64,000 nucleotides of DNA, taken from the NCBI GenBank assembly GCA_964470555.1, contig CAYYDG010000001.1, positions 321,966 to 385,965 of the forward strand. The letters run 5' to 3'. Source of the stretch: RBC074 sp964470555 (GTDB taxonomy: Bacteria > Acidobacteriota > Blastocatellia > RBC074). This document shows positions 50,434-58,286 of this stretch, in pieces. How positions within the stretch are numbered: position 1 is the first letter of the stretch; each line of letters starts with the position of its first letter. A program made the position numbers and the translations under genes. Under the pieces are notes generated by a model, which made no database searches, had not been told where the DNA came from, and was given only the letters and a program-made list of their open reading frames with translations.

Positions 50434-51717
50434 GTGCTGAGTTATCAAACGGGCTTTGGCAATGAATTCGCCACTGAGGCTTTGCCCGGCGCTTTGCCTG
50501 TTGGCCAAAACTCTCCGCAACAAGCGCCGCTGGGTTTGTATGCCGAACAATTAAGCGGCACGGCCTTCACCGCTCCGCGCTTTGCCAATCGCCGTTCGTG
50601 GCTATACCGCATTCGCCCGTCGGTGCTGCACAAACCGTTCAAGCAAATTTCTAATCACCTGCTGAGAAGCGCACCTTTCAATGAACTGCCACCAACACCG
50701 AATCAACTGCGCTGGGATCCGCTGCCACTTCCCGCTGAGCCTGTGGATTTCATTGACGGGTTGACGACCATTGCGGGCAACGACGGCATCGGCATTCACA
50801 TTTACGCTGCCAACTGTTCGATGCAGAATCGGTTCTTTTACAACTCCGATGGCGAATTGTTGATCGTGCCCGAACTTGGCGGACTGCGCTTTCACATGGA
50901 ACTCGGAATTCTGGAAGTTGCCCCAAAAGAAATTTGCGTCATTCCGCGCGGCGTCAAATTCCGCGTGGAATTGCTGGAATCACAAGCGCGCGGCTACATC
51001 TGTGAAAATTACGCCGCGCTGTTCAAACTTCCCGATCTGGGACCGATTGGAGCGAACGGTTTGGCCAACCCGCGCGACTTTCAAACTCCGATTGCGACTT
51101 ATGAAGACCGCGAAGGCGATTTCAAATTGGTAGCCAAATTTGGCGGCAATTTGTGGGAAGCCGAAATCGGCCATTCGCCGCTGGATGTTGTCGCCTGGCA
51201 CGGCAATTACGCGCCGTACAAATACGATCTGACGCGATTCAATACCATTAACACGGTCAGTTTCGATCATCCTGATCCTTCGATTTTCACAGTGCTGACT
51301 TCGACGCCCTCTTCTCTGGATGCCACACCGGGAACCGCAAACTGCGATTTCGTGATTTTCCCCGCTCGCTGGATGGTCGCGGAACACACCTTCCGCCCGC
51401 CGTATTTTCATCGCAATGTCATGAGCGAATACATGGGATTGATCTGCGGCGTGTACGACGCCAAGGAAAAAGGCTTCGCGCCGGGCGGAGGCAGCTTGCA
51501 CAATTGCATGTCGGCGCACGGTCCCGACGCCGACACCTTTGAAAAAGCCAGCGCCGCGGAACTCGCGCCGCAGCGGTACGAAAACACGTTGGCGTTTATG
51601 TTCGAATCGCGTTCGGTGATTCGCCCTACGAAATTCGCGATGGAAACCCCGGCCTTGCAGCACGACTATTTTGAATGCTGGCAAGGTTTGAAGAAGCATT
51701 TCAGCGACATACAATGA
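50434..51717 (+). CDS. hmgA: Homogentisate 1,2-dioxygenase
   Basis: The 427-residue protein starts with GTG 50434 after GAGGAAAG. It matches HGO from the first residues (LSYQTGFGNEFATEALPGAL) to the iron-site region PPYFHRNVMSEYMGLICG (His and Glu) and SLHNCMSAHGPDADTF (second His). It opens the homogentisate ring to maleylacetoacetate with Fe(II) and O2. The next pathway gene downstream is fahA; no maleylacetoacetate isomerase gene was found between. Confidence 0.97.
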   Translation: MLSYQTGFGNEFATEALPGALPVGQNSPQQAPLGLYAEQLSGTAFTAPRFANRRSWLYRIRPSVLHKPFKQISNHLLRSAPFNELPPTPNQLRWDPLPLPAEPVDFIDGLTTIAGNDGIGIHIYAANCSMQNRFFYNSDGELLIVPELGGLRFHMELGILEVAPKEICVIPRGVKFRVELLESQARGYICENYAALFKLPDLGPIGANGLANPRDFQTPIATYEDREGDFKLVAKFGGNLWEAEIGHSPLDVVAWHGNYAPYKYDLTRFNTINTVSFDHPDPSIFTVLTSTPSSLDATPGTANCDFVIFPARWMVAEHTFRPPYFHRNVMSEYMGLICGVYDAKEKGFAPGGGSLHNCMSAHGPDADTFEKASAAELAPQRYENTLAFMFESRSVIRPTKFAMETPALQHDYFECWQGLKKHFSDIQ

Positions 51718-51735
51718 CGCACGGAGGCAACGAAA

Positions 51736-52041
51736 ATGGAAAAGAGTTACGTCACCAAAACCGAAAACGGCTACCATTTGACCGATAGCCGCGTGTCGCT
51801 GGATTCGATTGTTTACGACTGGCTGAGCGGCCTTTCGCCGGAAAGCATCGTTGAGAATTTCGAGACCCTCTCGCTGGAACAGGTTTACGGCGCAGTGACG
51901 TTTTATCTGTCCAACCGTGCCGAAGTTGACGCCCACCTGCGGCGCAACCGAAAAAAATACGATTCCCTGCTTGAACAGGCGCGCGCTTCTCATCCGCTGC
52001 TGTACCGGCAACTGGAAATGGCCGAAGAGGTATTTTCGTGA
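51736..52041 (+). CDS. DUF433 protein (antitoxin-like), pair 4
   Basis: The 101-residue protein has the DUF433 core in GYHLTDSRVSLDSIVYDWLSGLSPESIVENFETLSLEQVYGA and a longer helical C-terminus. This is a different DUF433 subgroup from pairs 1-3: no GGxPxFxGTR motif and a longer tail. It overlaps the DUF5615 gene by GTGA and follows hmgA by 18 bp. Confidence 0.85.
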   Translation: MEKSYVTKTENGYHLTDSRVSLDSIVYDWLSGLSPESIVENFETLSLEQVYGAVTFYLSNRAEVDAHLRRNRKKYDSLLEQARASHPLLYRQLEMAEEVFS

Positions 52042-52388
52042 AAATTCGCTTTCAAGCTGATGCCGACTTGCGTTTTCCAATTGTCAAAGGCGTGAAGCGA
52101 CGCGAACCAATCATTGATTTTTGTACTGCCAACGAAGCCGGGTTTGAAGGACTCGATGATTTGGCTGTGCTGAAGATCGCGGCTGACTCAGGCAGGATGC
52201 TTGTTTCACACGATGTCAGCACAATGCCGGAAAACTTCGCGCTTTTCTTGGAAAGCCAAACCAGTCCAGGAGTTGTTTTGATTCCTCAAGATTTGCCTTA
52301 CCACGAAGCAATTGAACGTTTGATCCATTTGTGGGCGACGACTGAAGCTGAAACCTGGCACAACATCCTTTTCTACTTGCCACACTGA
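52038..52388 (+). CDS. DUF5615 PIN-like protein (toxin-like), pair 4
   Basis: The GTG start at 52038 overlaps the DUF433 stop. The 116-residue sequence has FQADADLRFPIVKGVKRREP, then LAVLKIAADSGRMLVSHDVSTMP, with the Asp residues at strand ends as in other members. It differs from pairs 1-3, which are closer to one another. It lies 8 bp before the 300-residue unknown gene, inside the aromatic catabolic run. Confidence 0.82.
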   Translation: MKIRFQADADLRFPIVKGVKRREPIIDFCTANEAGFEGLDDLAVLKIAADSGRMLVSHDVSTMPENFALFLESQTSPGVVLIPQDLPYHEAIERLIHLWATTEAETWHNILFYLPH

Positions 52389-52396
52389 AAGACGCC

Positions 52397-53299
52397 ATGA
52401 AAACTGTTCGCTCACTGCTGGAAAACCTGATTGATTACGCTGGCCTGTTTCCGCCCGCTGAGTTGCCGATGGCCGAAGCGGTAAAAAATTATGCCGCTTA
52501 TCGGCAAAGCAAACACGCATGGATGCTGGGCAAATTTATTGTCCCGGCTGCACGGCTGGAAGAGTTTGAACAAGCAGCCGAAAGTTACTGGCCGCTTGAT
52601 GGCGAAGCCGGATTTTGGAAATTGAGTGCGCTTGGCGGCGCGAACTTAAACGACGATCTGGCGGCCATCAATCGCTTCAGCCGCCGCCATTCGCTCGGTG
52701 AACAAGCCGCCGCGGTGATGGTTGACTCCATCGAATTCAAAGCTTCAACCGTCGCCGAAATCCAGGCCGCAATGCGTACGATGCATCCGACGCTGGCGTG
52801 TTTCATTGAAATTCCGATCCACGAAGACCCGACGGAACTAATCCAAACCATCGGCGCGGAAGGCGCGTTTGCCAAAGTCCGCACGGGCGGAGTCACTGCC
52901 GACGCCTTCCCTTCTTCGCAAGACCTGGCGCGTTTTCTGGCGATTTGCGCCGAAGAAGATGTCGCGTTCAAAGCCACCGCCGGATTGCATCATCCCTTGC
53001 GTTCGGTGAACCGGCTGACGTACCAGCCCGACAGCGCATCGGCAATGATGCACGGATTTTTGAATGTCTTTCTGGCGGCAGCGTTCGCGCAAAACGGAGC
53101 GAGCGTTGAGCAACTCGTCGAAATCCTGGAGGAAACTTCGCTCGACGCGTTTCAGATTGAGGAACGTTCGATTACGTGGCGCAATGAAATGGTTGTGATT
53201 GGTCACATTCGCAACGCGCGAAGTTTGTTTTCCACCAGTTTCGGTTCGTGTTCGTTCACCGAACCGATTGAAGATTTACAGCGCCTGCAACTGCTCTGA
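52397..53299 (+). CDS. Unrecognised 300-residue protein in homogentisate region
   Basis: I do not recognise a family. The protein has no signal or membrane segment. The core alternates strands and helices in a TIM-barrel-like rhythm: PTLACFIEIPIHEDP, AFAKVRTGGVTADAFPSSQD, VAFKATAGLHHPLRSVNRLT and ALSALGGANLNDDL-type stretches. Lys in FAKVRTGG and FKATAGLHHP look like conserved active-site positions. It stands between hmgA/pair 4 and fahA, so it could act on maleyl- or fumarylacetoacetate, but this is only context. Confidence 0.75.
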   Translation: MKTVRSLLENLIDYAGLFPPAELPMAEAVKNYAAYRQSKHAWMLGKFIVPAARLEEFEQAAESYWPLDGEAGFWKLSALGGANLNDDLAAINRFSRRHSLGEQAAAVMVDSIEFKASTVAEIQAAMRTMHPTLACFIEIPIHEDPTELIQTIGAEGAFAKVRTGGVTADAFPSSQDLARFLAICAEEDVAFKATAGLHHPLRSVNRLTYQPDSASAMMHGFLNVFLAAAFAQNGASVEQLVEILEETSLDAFQIEERSITWRNEMVVIGHIRNARSLFSTSFGSCSFTEPIEDLQRLQLL

Positions 53300-53305
53300 C
53301 CCGAA

Positions 53306-53788
53306 ATGATTATTCTTCTTAATGGTTCGATCAACGCCGGAAAAAGCACCGTTTCCAGACGCCTGTGCGAGTTGTTGCCGCGCACGGCTCACGTCGAAGT
53401 AGACAGTTTGCGTGAGTTCATCAGTTGGATGCCGTTGGAAGAAAGCATTCCGATCAACATCGAAGCCGCCATCGCCGTCACCAGAGTCTTCGTCCGGCAA
53501 GGGCTGAATGTGATCTTCAGTTACCCGCTGCGCCCGGAAGATTACGAACTCATTTTGCGCGAACTGGGCGAACTCAGAGTGCCGGTTTATGGAGTGACAT
53601 TGCGGCCTCGGCTGGAAGTTTCGCTGACCAATCGCGGCACTCGGCAATTGACCGATTGGGAACGCAGCCGCATTCCTTACCATTACGAAACCAAACTGAA
53701 CGAACCGGACTTCGGCATCGTCATTGATAACTCCGAACAAACGCCTGACGAAACCGCGCGAGAAATTTTAGGCTACATTGAGAGGTAA
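53306..53788 (+). CDS. P-loop small-molecule kinase (chloramphenicol phosphotransferase-like)
   Basis: The 160-residue P-loop protein opens MIILLNGSINAGKSTVSRRL (Walker A GSINAGKST). A second acidic motif VEVDSLREFISWMP and the later RGTRQLTDWERSRIPYHY with Arg residues fit AAA_33/CPT-type kinases that phosphorylate small molecules. Antibiotic resistance cannot be assumed. It follows the unknown gene by 6 bp and precedes fahA by 2 bp. Confidence 0.82.
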   Translation: MIILLNGSINAGKSTVSRRLCELLPRTAHVEVDSLREFISWMPLEESIPINIEAAIAVTRVFVRQGLNVIFSYPLRPEDYELILRELGELRVPVYGVTLRPRLEVSLTNRGTRQLTDWERSRIPYHYETKLNEPDFGIVIDNSEQTPDETAREILGYIER

Positions 53789-53790
53789 AA

Positions 53791-55110
53791 ATGGCCATCA
53801 ACGAAACGCACGATCCGAATTTGCGAAGCTGGGTGGAATCGGCCAACGATCCGAACACGGACTTCCCGATTCAGAATCTGCCGCTGGGAGTTTTCATCCG
53901 CCCAGACCGCGACGAAATGCCGAACATTGGCGTGGCCATCGGCGATCAGATTCTGAATTTATCTGAGGTTGAAAATTTATTGTGGTCGGATCAATTCTTC
54001 GATGAAGTCGCCAACGCTTGTTCTTACGAATCCCTGGATATGGTACTGATTCTCGATCCGGGCGAAGTTTCGGAACTGCGCCGCCGCGTCAGCCGTTTGC
54101 TGCGCGCGGACAACCAAAGCGACGAGCGCTACATGATCGAAGACTGTTTGATTCCGATGAATGAAGTTCAAATGCTCGCCCCGCACAACATCGGTGATTA
54201 CACGGATTTTTACGCTTCGGTTTATCACGCAACAAACATCGGCAAGATGTTTCGCCCGGATCAACCGTTGATGCCGAATTACAAATGGATTCCGATTGGC
54301 TACCACGGGCGCGCTTCATCAATCATCGTCAGCGGTTCAGAGATTCTTCGGCCTTCAGGCCAAACGATGCCAGACGGAGCTACCACGCCCAACTTTGGGC
54401 CAAGCAAGGTCTTGGATTACGAATTGGAAGTCGGCTTTTTCGTCGGAAACGGCAACGAACAAGGCAAACCGATTTCAATCTCCGAAGCTGAAAATCACAT
54501 CTTCGGGTTGTGTCTGGTCAACGATTGGTCGGCGCGTGACATTCAGCGTTGGGAATACCAACCACTGGGGCCGTTTTTGTCGAAAAGTTTCGCCACTTCG
54601 ATTTCCCCGTGGATTGTGACAACAGAGGCTTTGGAGCCGTTTCGCGTTCCAGCGTTCCAGCGCGAAGCTGACGATCCGCAGCCGCTGGCTTATCTGGATT
54701 CACCGCAAAACCGCGAACGCGGCGGCTTCGACATTAATCTGGAAGTGTTGATTCAAACCGAACAAATGCGTCAGCAAAACATCGCCCCGCACCGGTTGAG
54801 CGCGAGCAACACCAAAGACCTGTACTGGACATTCGCGCAAATGCTGACGCATCACAGCAGCAACGGTTGCAATTTGCGTCCGGGCGATTTGCTGGCCAGC
54901 GGAACGGTTTCCGGCGCGACCAAAGCCAGCCAGGGCAGCTTGATCGAATTGACCGAACGCGGCGCTTTGCCGATCAACCTGCCAACAGGCGAAGTTCGCC
55001 GCTTTTTGGAAGACGGCGACGAAGTGATTTTGCGTGGATATTGCGAACGCGAAGGTTTCCGCCACATAGGCTTTGGCGAATGTCGAGGAAGAATTTTGCC
55101 TGCTTCGTAA
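53791..55110 (+). CDS. fahA: Fumarylacetoacetase
   Basis: The 439-residue protein shows the complete FAH layout: N-terminal SH3-like domain (LPLGVFIRPDRDEMPNIGVA), then the active-site region DYTDFYASVYHATNIG (metal Asp and catalytic His), YKWIPIGYHGR, LDYELEVGFFVG with two metal Glu residues, and LVNDWSARDIQRWEYQPLGP. It hydrolyses fumarylacetoacetate to fumarate and acetoacetate. Start ATG 53791 after GAGAGGT. It is the terminal enzyme of the aromatic route in this window. Confidence 0.97.
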   Translation: MAINETHDPNLRSWVESANDPNTDFPIQNLPLGVFIRPDRDEMPNIGVAIGDQILNLSEVENLLWSDQFFDEVANACSYESLDMVLILDPGEVSELRRRVSRLLRADNQSDERYMIEDCLIPMNEVQMLAPHNIGDYTDFYASVYHATNIGKMFRPDQPLMPNYKWIPIGYHGRASSIIVSGSEILRPSGQTMPDGATTPNFGPSKVLDYELEVGFFVGNGNEQGKPISISEAENHIFGLCLVNDWSARDIQRWEYQPLGPFLSKSFATSISPWIVTTEALEPFRVPAFQREADDPQPLAYLDSPQNRERGGFDINLEVLIQTEQMRQQNIAPHRLSASNTKDLYWTFAQMLTHHSSNGCNLRPGDLLASGTVSGATKASQGSLIELTERGALPINLPTGEVRRFLEDGDEVILRGYCEREGFRHIGFGECRGRILPAS

Positions 55111-55135
55111 CTCTGTTTTGTTCGGAAGGTAAAAG

Positions 55136-55495
55136 ATGTTGCCCAACCAAAAATCCTTTCGCAGATTGGTCAAACTGGCGCTGGCGTTCACGCTTTTTCG
55201 CCAGGGCAATATGCCTGCGGACAAGATTGAAAAGGCCTTGCAAGAAATCAACGACGAATCGAAATTCAGCCGCATCCGCTGTCCGCAATGCAAATGGCGA
55301 CCGAATGCCTCCAGCCGATGGATTTGCGGCGACGGAGGCCCGCCGGAGTATTTTCGCGGCTGCGGAACGGAATGGAACACCTTCGACACACGCGGCAGAT
55401 GTCCGGGCTGCGGCCATCATTGGACTTGGACGGCGTGTCTGTGGTGCGGCCAGTATTCGCTGCATGAAGATTGGTACACTGACGAAAAAGAATAA
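55136..55495 (+). CDS. Zinc-ribbon protein of unknown function
   Basis: The 119-residue protein (ATG 55136, AAGGT site) has a helical N-terminal half (LVKLALAFTLFRQGNMPADK) and a Cys-rich second half with CPQC, WICGDGGPPEYFRGCG, CPGC and CLWC, enough for two zinc ribbons. Such ribbons bind nucleic acid or protein. No closer assignment is possible. It ends the plus-strand catabolic run. Confidence 0.78.
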   Translation: MLPNQKSFRRLVKLALAFTLFRQGNMPADKIEKALQEINDESKFSRIRCPQCKWRPNASSRWICGDGGPPEYFRGCGTEWNTFDTRGRCPGCGHHWTWTACLWCGQYSLHEDWYTDEKE

Positions 55496-55642
55496 GCCAA
55501 ACTCCCGTTGACACTTTTCTGAAACGAAGTAATATCCCGCCCACTTGCGAGTTGATTGTCGGTTACCCCCAAAAACCCCTTTTGAGGAAACCAACACCAA
55601 ACTGAATTGCATTCCCCAGTGGCTTGCAGTTTCGGAGGAGCC

Positions 55643-56380
55643 ATGAAAATCAACTCTACGTCTGCTCTCACTTCTCTGCTTTTGCTATTGCTAAGCTGTT
55701 TCCCCGCTTTTGCCCAAGACAATCTTCCTGAATCGGCGCCGCCCCCAACGCCGACAGAATCTGCCGCGTCCGCCATCCCTGCGAATTCGCAATCTGGCGG
55801 GATTTCAGGGATGAGAATGTTTTCGGCGGAAATCAATCTGGGTGTTTTCAGCCCGAAAGGCGATTTGGGTCAAAGCGGTTTGTTTGAAAATGCCTTTTCG
55901 CTCGGTTTCAACGGCGGACTGACTCCGCCGAAATTACGCCAACTGCAAATTGATTTTGGCGTGGACATCGCATTCGAAGGATTGGCCGGACGCCGCAGCA
56001 TTCCTGTGGCGCCGGGATTGGGAGTTCGCATCAATGACACACAAACGTTTCCGTACGCCGGAGCGCGTCTGTATCTGACGCCTCGCCAAAACAAGGTGCT
56101 GGTTTCAGTCGGCGGCGGCGGTGCGCTCGGCACATACAACGAATTCATCAGCACCGGCGATAACGGCCCCAACCTTGATTGCACCGTATGCGAATCGCGT
56201 TGGGGAACAGGCGGATATGCGATGGGACAAATTCGTTACCGATTCGAAAACGGTTTGGGCGTTGGATTGACGACCAAGTACTACTCGATCCGAACCAGTG
56301 GCGCTGGCTTTTCCAACGTCCTGGGGCGGCGTTCGTCGGATCAATGGCTGGGCGTGATGTTTACCTTCAGCTTCAATTGA
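55643..56380 (+). CDS. Predicted outer-membrane beta-barrel protein
   Basis: The ATG at 55643 after TCGGAGGAGCC gives 245 residues. Signal peptide: LTSLLLLLLSCFPAFA, cleaved near QDNLP. A Pro/Ser-rich linker leads into alternating hydrophobic strands (FSAEINLGVFSPKGDLG, IDFGVDIAFEGLAG, YAGARLYLTPRQN) and ends in a C-terminal aromatic residue region (WLGVMFTFSFN), as in 8-strand outer-membrane barrels. Two Cys in LDCTVCESR may form an extracellular loop disulfide. Confidence 0.8.
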   Translation: MKINSTSALTSLLLLLLSCFPAFAQDNLPESAPPPTPTESAASAIPANSQSGGISGMRMFSAEINLGVFSPKGDLGQSGLFENAFSLGFNGGLTPPKLRQLQIDFGVDIAFEGLAGRRSIPVAPGLGVRINDTQTFPYAGARLYLTPRQNKVLVSVGGGGALGTYNEFISTGDNGPNLDCTVCESRWGTGGYAMGQIRYRFENGLGVGLTTKYYSIRTSGAGFSNVLGRRSSDQWLGVMFTFSFN

Positions 56381-56388
56381 CGCGAAAC

Positions 56389-56424
56389 GCGAAAGGGCAA
56401 GCCATAGTCGGCTTGCCCTTTCGC
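56389..56424. terminator. Bidirectional terminator hairpin
   Basis: A 15-bp perfect stem (GCGAAAGGGCAAGCC with GGCTTGCCCTTTCGC, 6-base loop) lies 8 bp after the barrel gene stop and 28 bp from the stop of the converging Rpn-type gene. Only short T-runs flank it, so termination efficiency is uncertain. Confidence 0.8.
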
Positions 56425-56451
56425 TCTTTGTGATTGACGGTCACACGTCCA

Positions 56452-57441
56452 TCAATTGGCCTCAAAACCCGGAGCGTTGGCGCGCAACCACGTCATCAGG
56501 TCATCCGTGGATTTGAAATCGAACATCGCCCGGCTCAATTGCGTGATGCGTTCGACGGAAAGCGAGTGAATGAACTTTTTGGTTTCTTCGCTCAACGCTC
56601 CAAATTGCCGTTGCAGAAAGTAAAGCGCGATGTCTTCATTTGCCGCCATCGTTCCTTCGACGCGGCCTTCGACGCGGCCTTCGACGCGGCCTTTTTCGAT
56701 TCCTATTCGTTCGATTGTTGTGACGTAAGGCATTTTTCTTTCCTCCTCGAATTCTTCAAGCTCATTCCAATACGCGCGTTGCAAATCTTCCGGCAGGAAA
56801 AACATCCAGTCCAGGAAGCGAAACAGGTCAACGACTTCGCGTTCGGTGTAACCTCGCTCATAAAGCATTTTGGTCAGAATCAACTTCCATTTCAAACGCT
56901 GCTGCGGGTCTTTGCCGGTTTCCAGCAATCGCAAATGCGCCATCACGACAATGGCAAACGGGTTTCGATTCCGCTCCAACTCTTCCCAACGGTTTCGGTA
57001 ATCGAGAGCTTTGACTACTGAAAAGCGCAACGTCAGTATGGTTCCCAGAGCTTCGTGTTTGTATTCGCCGGGACGCCAGCGGCGATGGCGATCCGTCAAC
57101 ACGACAAACGTCGCCACCGATTCATCAAACCGGTCGCTGATGCGATGGTGATAGGTGTAAATGCGTTTTTCAAAATCCGGCTCGCGGTCGCCTTGCACTT
57201 CGCAATGCGAAAGCACGACCAACTCCGAGCCAGATTTCAGCCAGACCTTGACCAGCTTGTCCACCGCTCGCCGACCGATGGCGGCGTCGGCGGTGATCTT
57301 CTGCAGTTCCTTGTCCAGGAATTCAAAGCCGCGCGCCCAATCTATTTGCGCGTGCGCCGAAGGAAAGAAAAATTCCATGAACGCTTCAAAATAGCGGTCA
57401 AGCAAATCTTTCCATGGGCTGTCGTAATCTGGAGACGCCAT
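56452..57441 (-). CDS. Rpn/PDDEXK-type putative nuclease (DUF4351-like C-terminus)
   Basis: The 329-residue protein resembles the Rpn / 'transposase-like' nuclease family: DSPWKDLLDRYFEAFMEFFFP at the start, then KSGSELVVLSHCEVQGDREPDF containing the E-x-Q-type catalytic strand, and FVVLTDRHRRWRPGEYKHE. The C-terminal 60 residues (IALYFLQRQFGALSEETKKF) match the DUF4351 pattern. Between them a coding tandem repeat gives VEGRVEGRVEG. Rpn proteins promote recombination or act in defence in some bacteria. No Shine-Dalgarno site is visible at the ATG. Confidence 0.85.
   Translation of the reverse strand: MASPDYDSPWKDLLDRYFEAFMEFFFPSAHAQIDWARGFEFLDKELQKITADAAIGRRAVDKLVKVWLKSGSELVVLSHCEVQGDREPDFEKRIYTYHHRISDRFDESVATFVVLTDRHRRWRPGEYKHEALGTILTLRFSVVKALDYRNRWEELERNRNPFAIVVMAHLRLLETGKDPQQRLKWKLILTKMLYERGYTEREVVDLFRFLDWMFFLPEDLQRAYWNELEEFEEERKMPYVTTIERIGIEKGRVEGRVEGRVEGTMAANEDIALYFLQRQFGALSEETKKFIHSLSVERITQLSRAMFDFKSTDDLMTWLRANAPGFEAN
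56656..56691. repeat. 12-bp tandem repeat in the Rpn-type gene
   Basis: Three exact copies of TTCGACGCGGCC on the plus strand encode three Gly-Arg-Val-Glu units between the nuclease domain and the C-terminal domain. Because units are 12 bp, gain or loss keeps the frame. Confidence 0.95.
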
Positions 57442-57475
57442 TTCAATCGCCTGATTCCACGTACACAGCGCCCGT

Positions 57476-58258
57476 CTACTTCATCTGGCCGGTTCCCCAC
57501 TTGATCGAATTGACCAACATGGTCTTGTACCAATCCGTCGTCCAGACGTCCGGGCGATGGCCGAAGGCGTTGTACAACACTTTGCCTTTGCCGTAATCGT
57601 GCCACCAAACCAGCGGGAAATCTTTGGCTTCGACGCCTGGTTTGTTCATGTCGGTTTTAGTTTGATCCAAACTGACCAGCACGTGAGTTTTGTCGCGTCC
57701 GATGAAATCCTTGTGCTGATAAATCTCTTCTTTCATCGTCCAGCCGTCCGGCAAATGCCGCGAGGCCGGATGCGATTTGTCTTCGGTTTTCAGCGTGACA
57801 GTCGTGTCCTGCGTCCATGGATGTTTGTTGAAATATCCGCCGATCATCTGGCCATATTCCGGCCATTTGTAAAACGTGTCCGTTCCGCTGTGAAGCCCCA
57901 TGAAAAACTTGCCCGATTTGACCCAATCCAGCAGCGCTTTTTTCTGCGCGTCGGACAGCGGCAATTCGCCTGTCGTGTAAAACACTATGACGTCATACGT
58001 TTTCATGTTCGCAGGTGTCAGATACTTTTCCGCCATCTGCGTGATCGTCACGTCAAAGCCGTTTTTATCGCCAAGCTGTTCCATGATTTCTTCGGCCTGG
58101 TGCAACACGGCATGGCGAAAGCCTTTGCACTGGGTAACGAACAACACTTTTGGCTTTTTGCCCTGGGCCGTAGCGGTTTTGATGGGCAAAGCAACGCAAA
58201 GACCAACAACAGCAAACAAACAAAACAGAGACAAGATTTGTTTTCGTCTGGTGAACAT
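57476..58258 (-). CDS. Secreted ThuA-domain protein
   Basis: From ATG 58258 (CCGGAGAAATTT upstream) the product has 260 residues. A signal peptide (ILSLFCLFAVVGLCVALP, near TATAQG) precedes one ThuA domain: VLFVTQCKGFRHAVLHQAEE, DVIVFYTTGELPLSDAQKKA, GKFFMGLHSGTDTFYKWPEY and VWWHDYGKGKVLYNAFGHR. ThuA domains have a glutamine-amidotransferase-like fold and occur with keto-sugar enzymes. It is 28 bp downstream of the TIM-barrel sugar enzyme gene. Function is inferred to be in sugar modification. Confidence 0.9.
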   Translation of the reverse strand: MFTRRKQILSLFCLFAVVGLCVALPIKTATAQGKKPKVLFVTQCKGFRHAVLHQAEEIMEQLGDKNGFDVTITQMAEKYLTPANMKTYDVIVFYTTGELPLSDAQKKALLDWVKSGKFFMGLHSGTDTFYKWPEYGQMIGGYFNKHPWTQDTTVTLKTEDKSHPASRHLPDGWTMKEEIYQHKDFIGRDKTHVLVSLDQTKTDMNKPGVEAKDFPLVWWHDYGKGKVLYNAFGHRPDVWTTDWYKTMLVNSIKWGTGQMK

Positions 58259-58286
58259 AAATTTCTCCGGGAAAGTGCGTTTGTGG

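Noticed and set aside
53306..53788. Chloramphenicol resistance gene
   Set aside because: The P-loop fold resembles chloramphenicol phosphotransferase, but the family is broad and context is catabolic; resistance is not supported.
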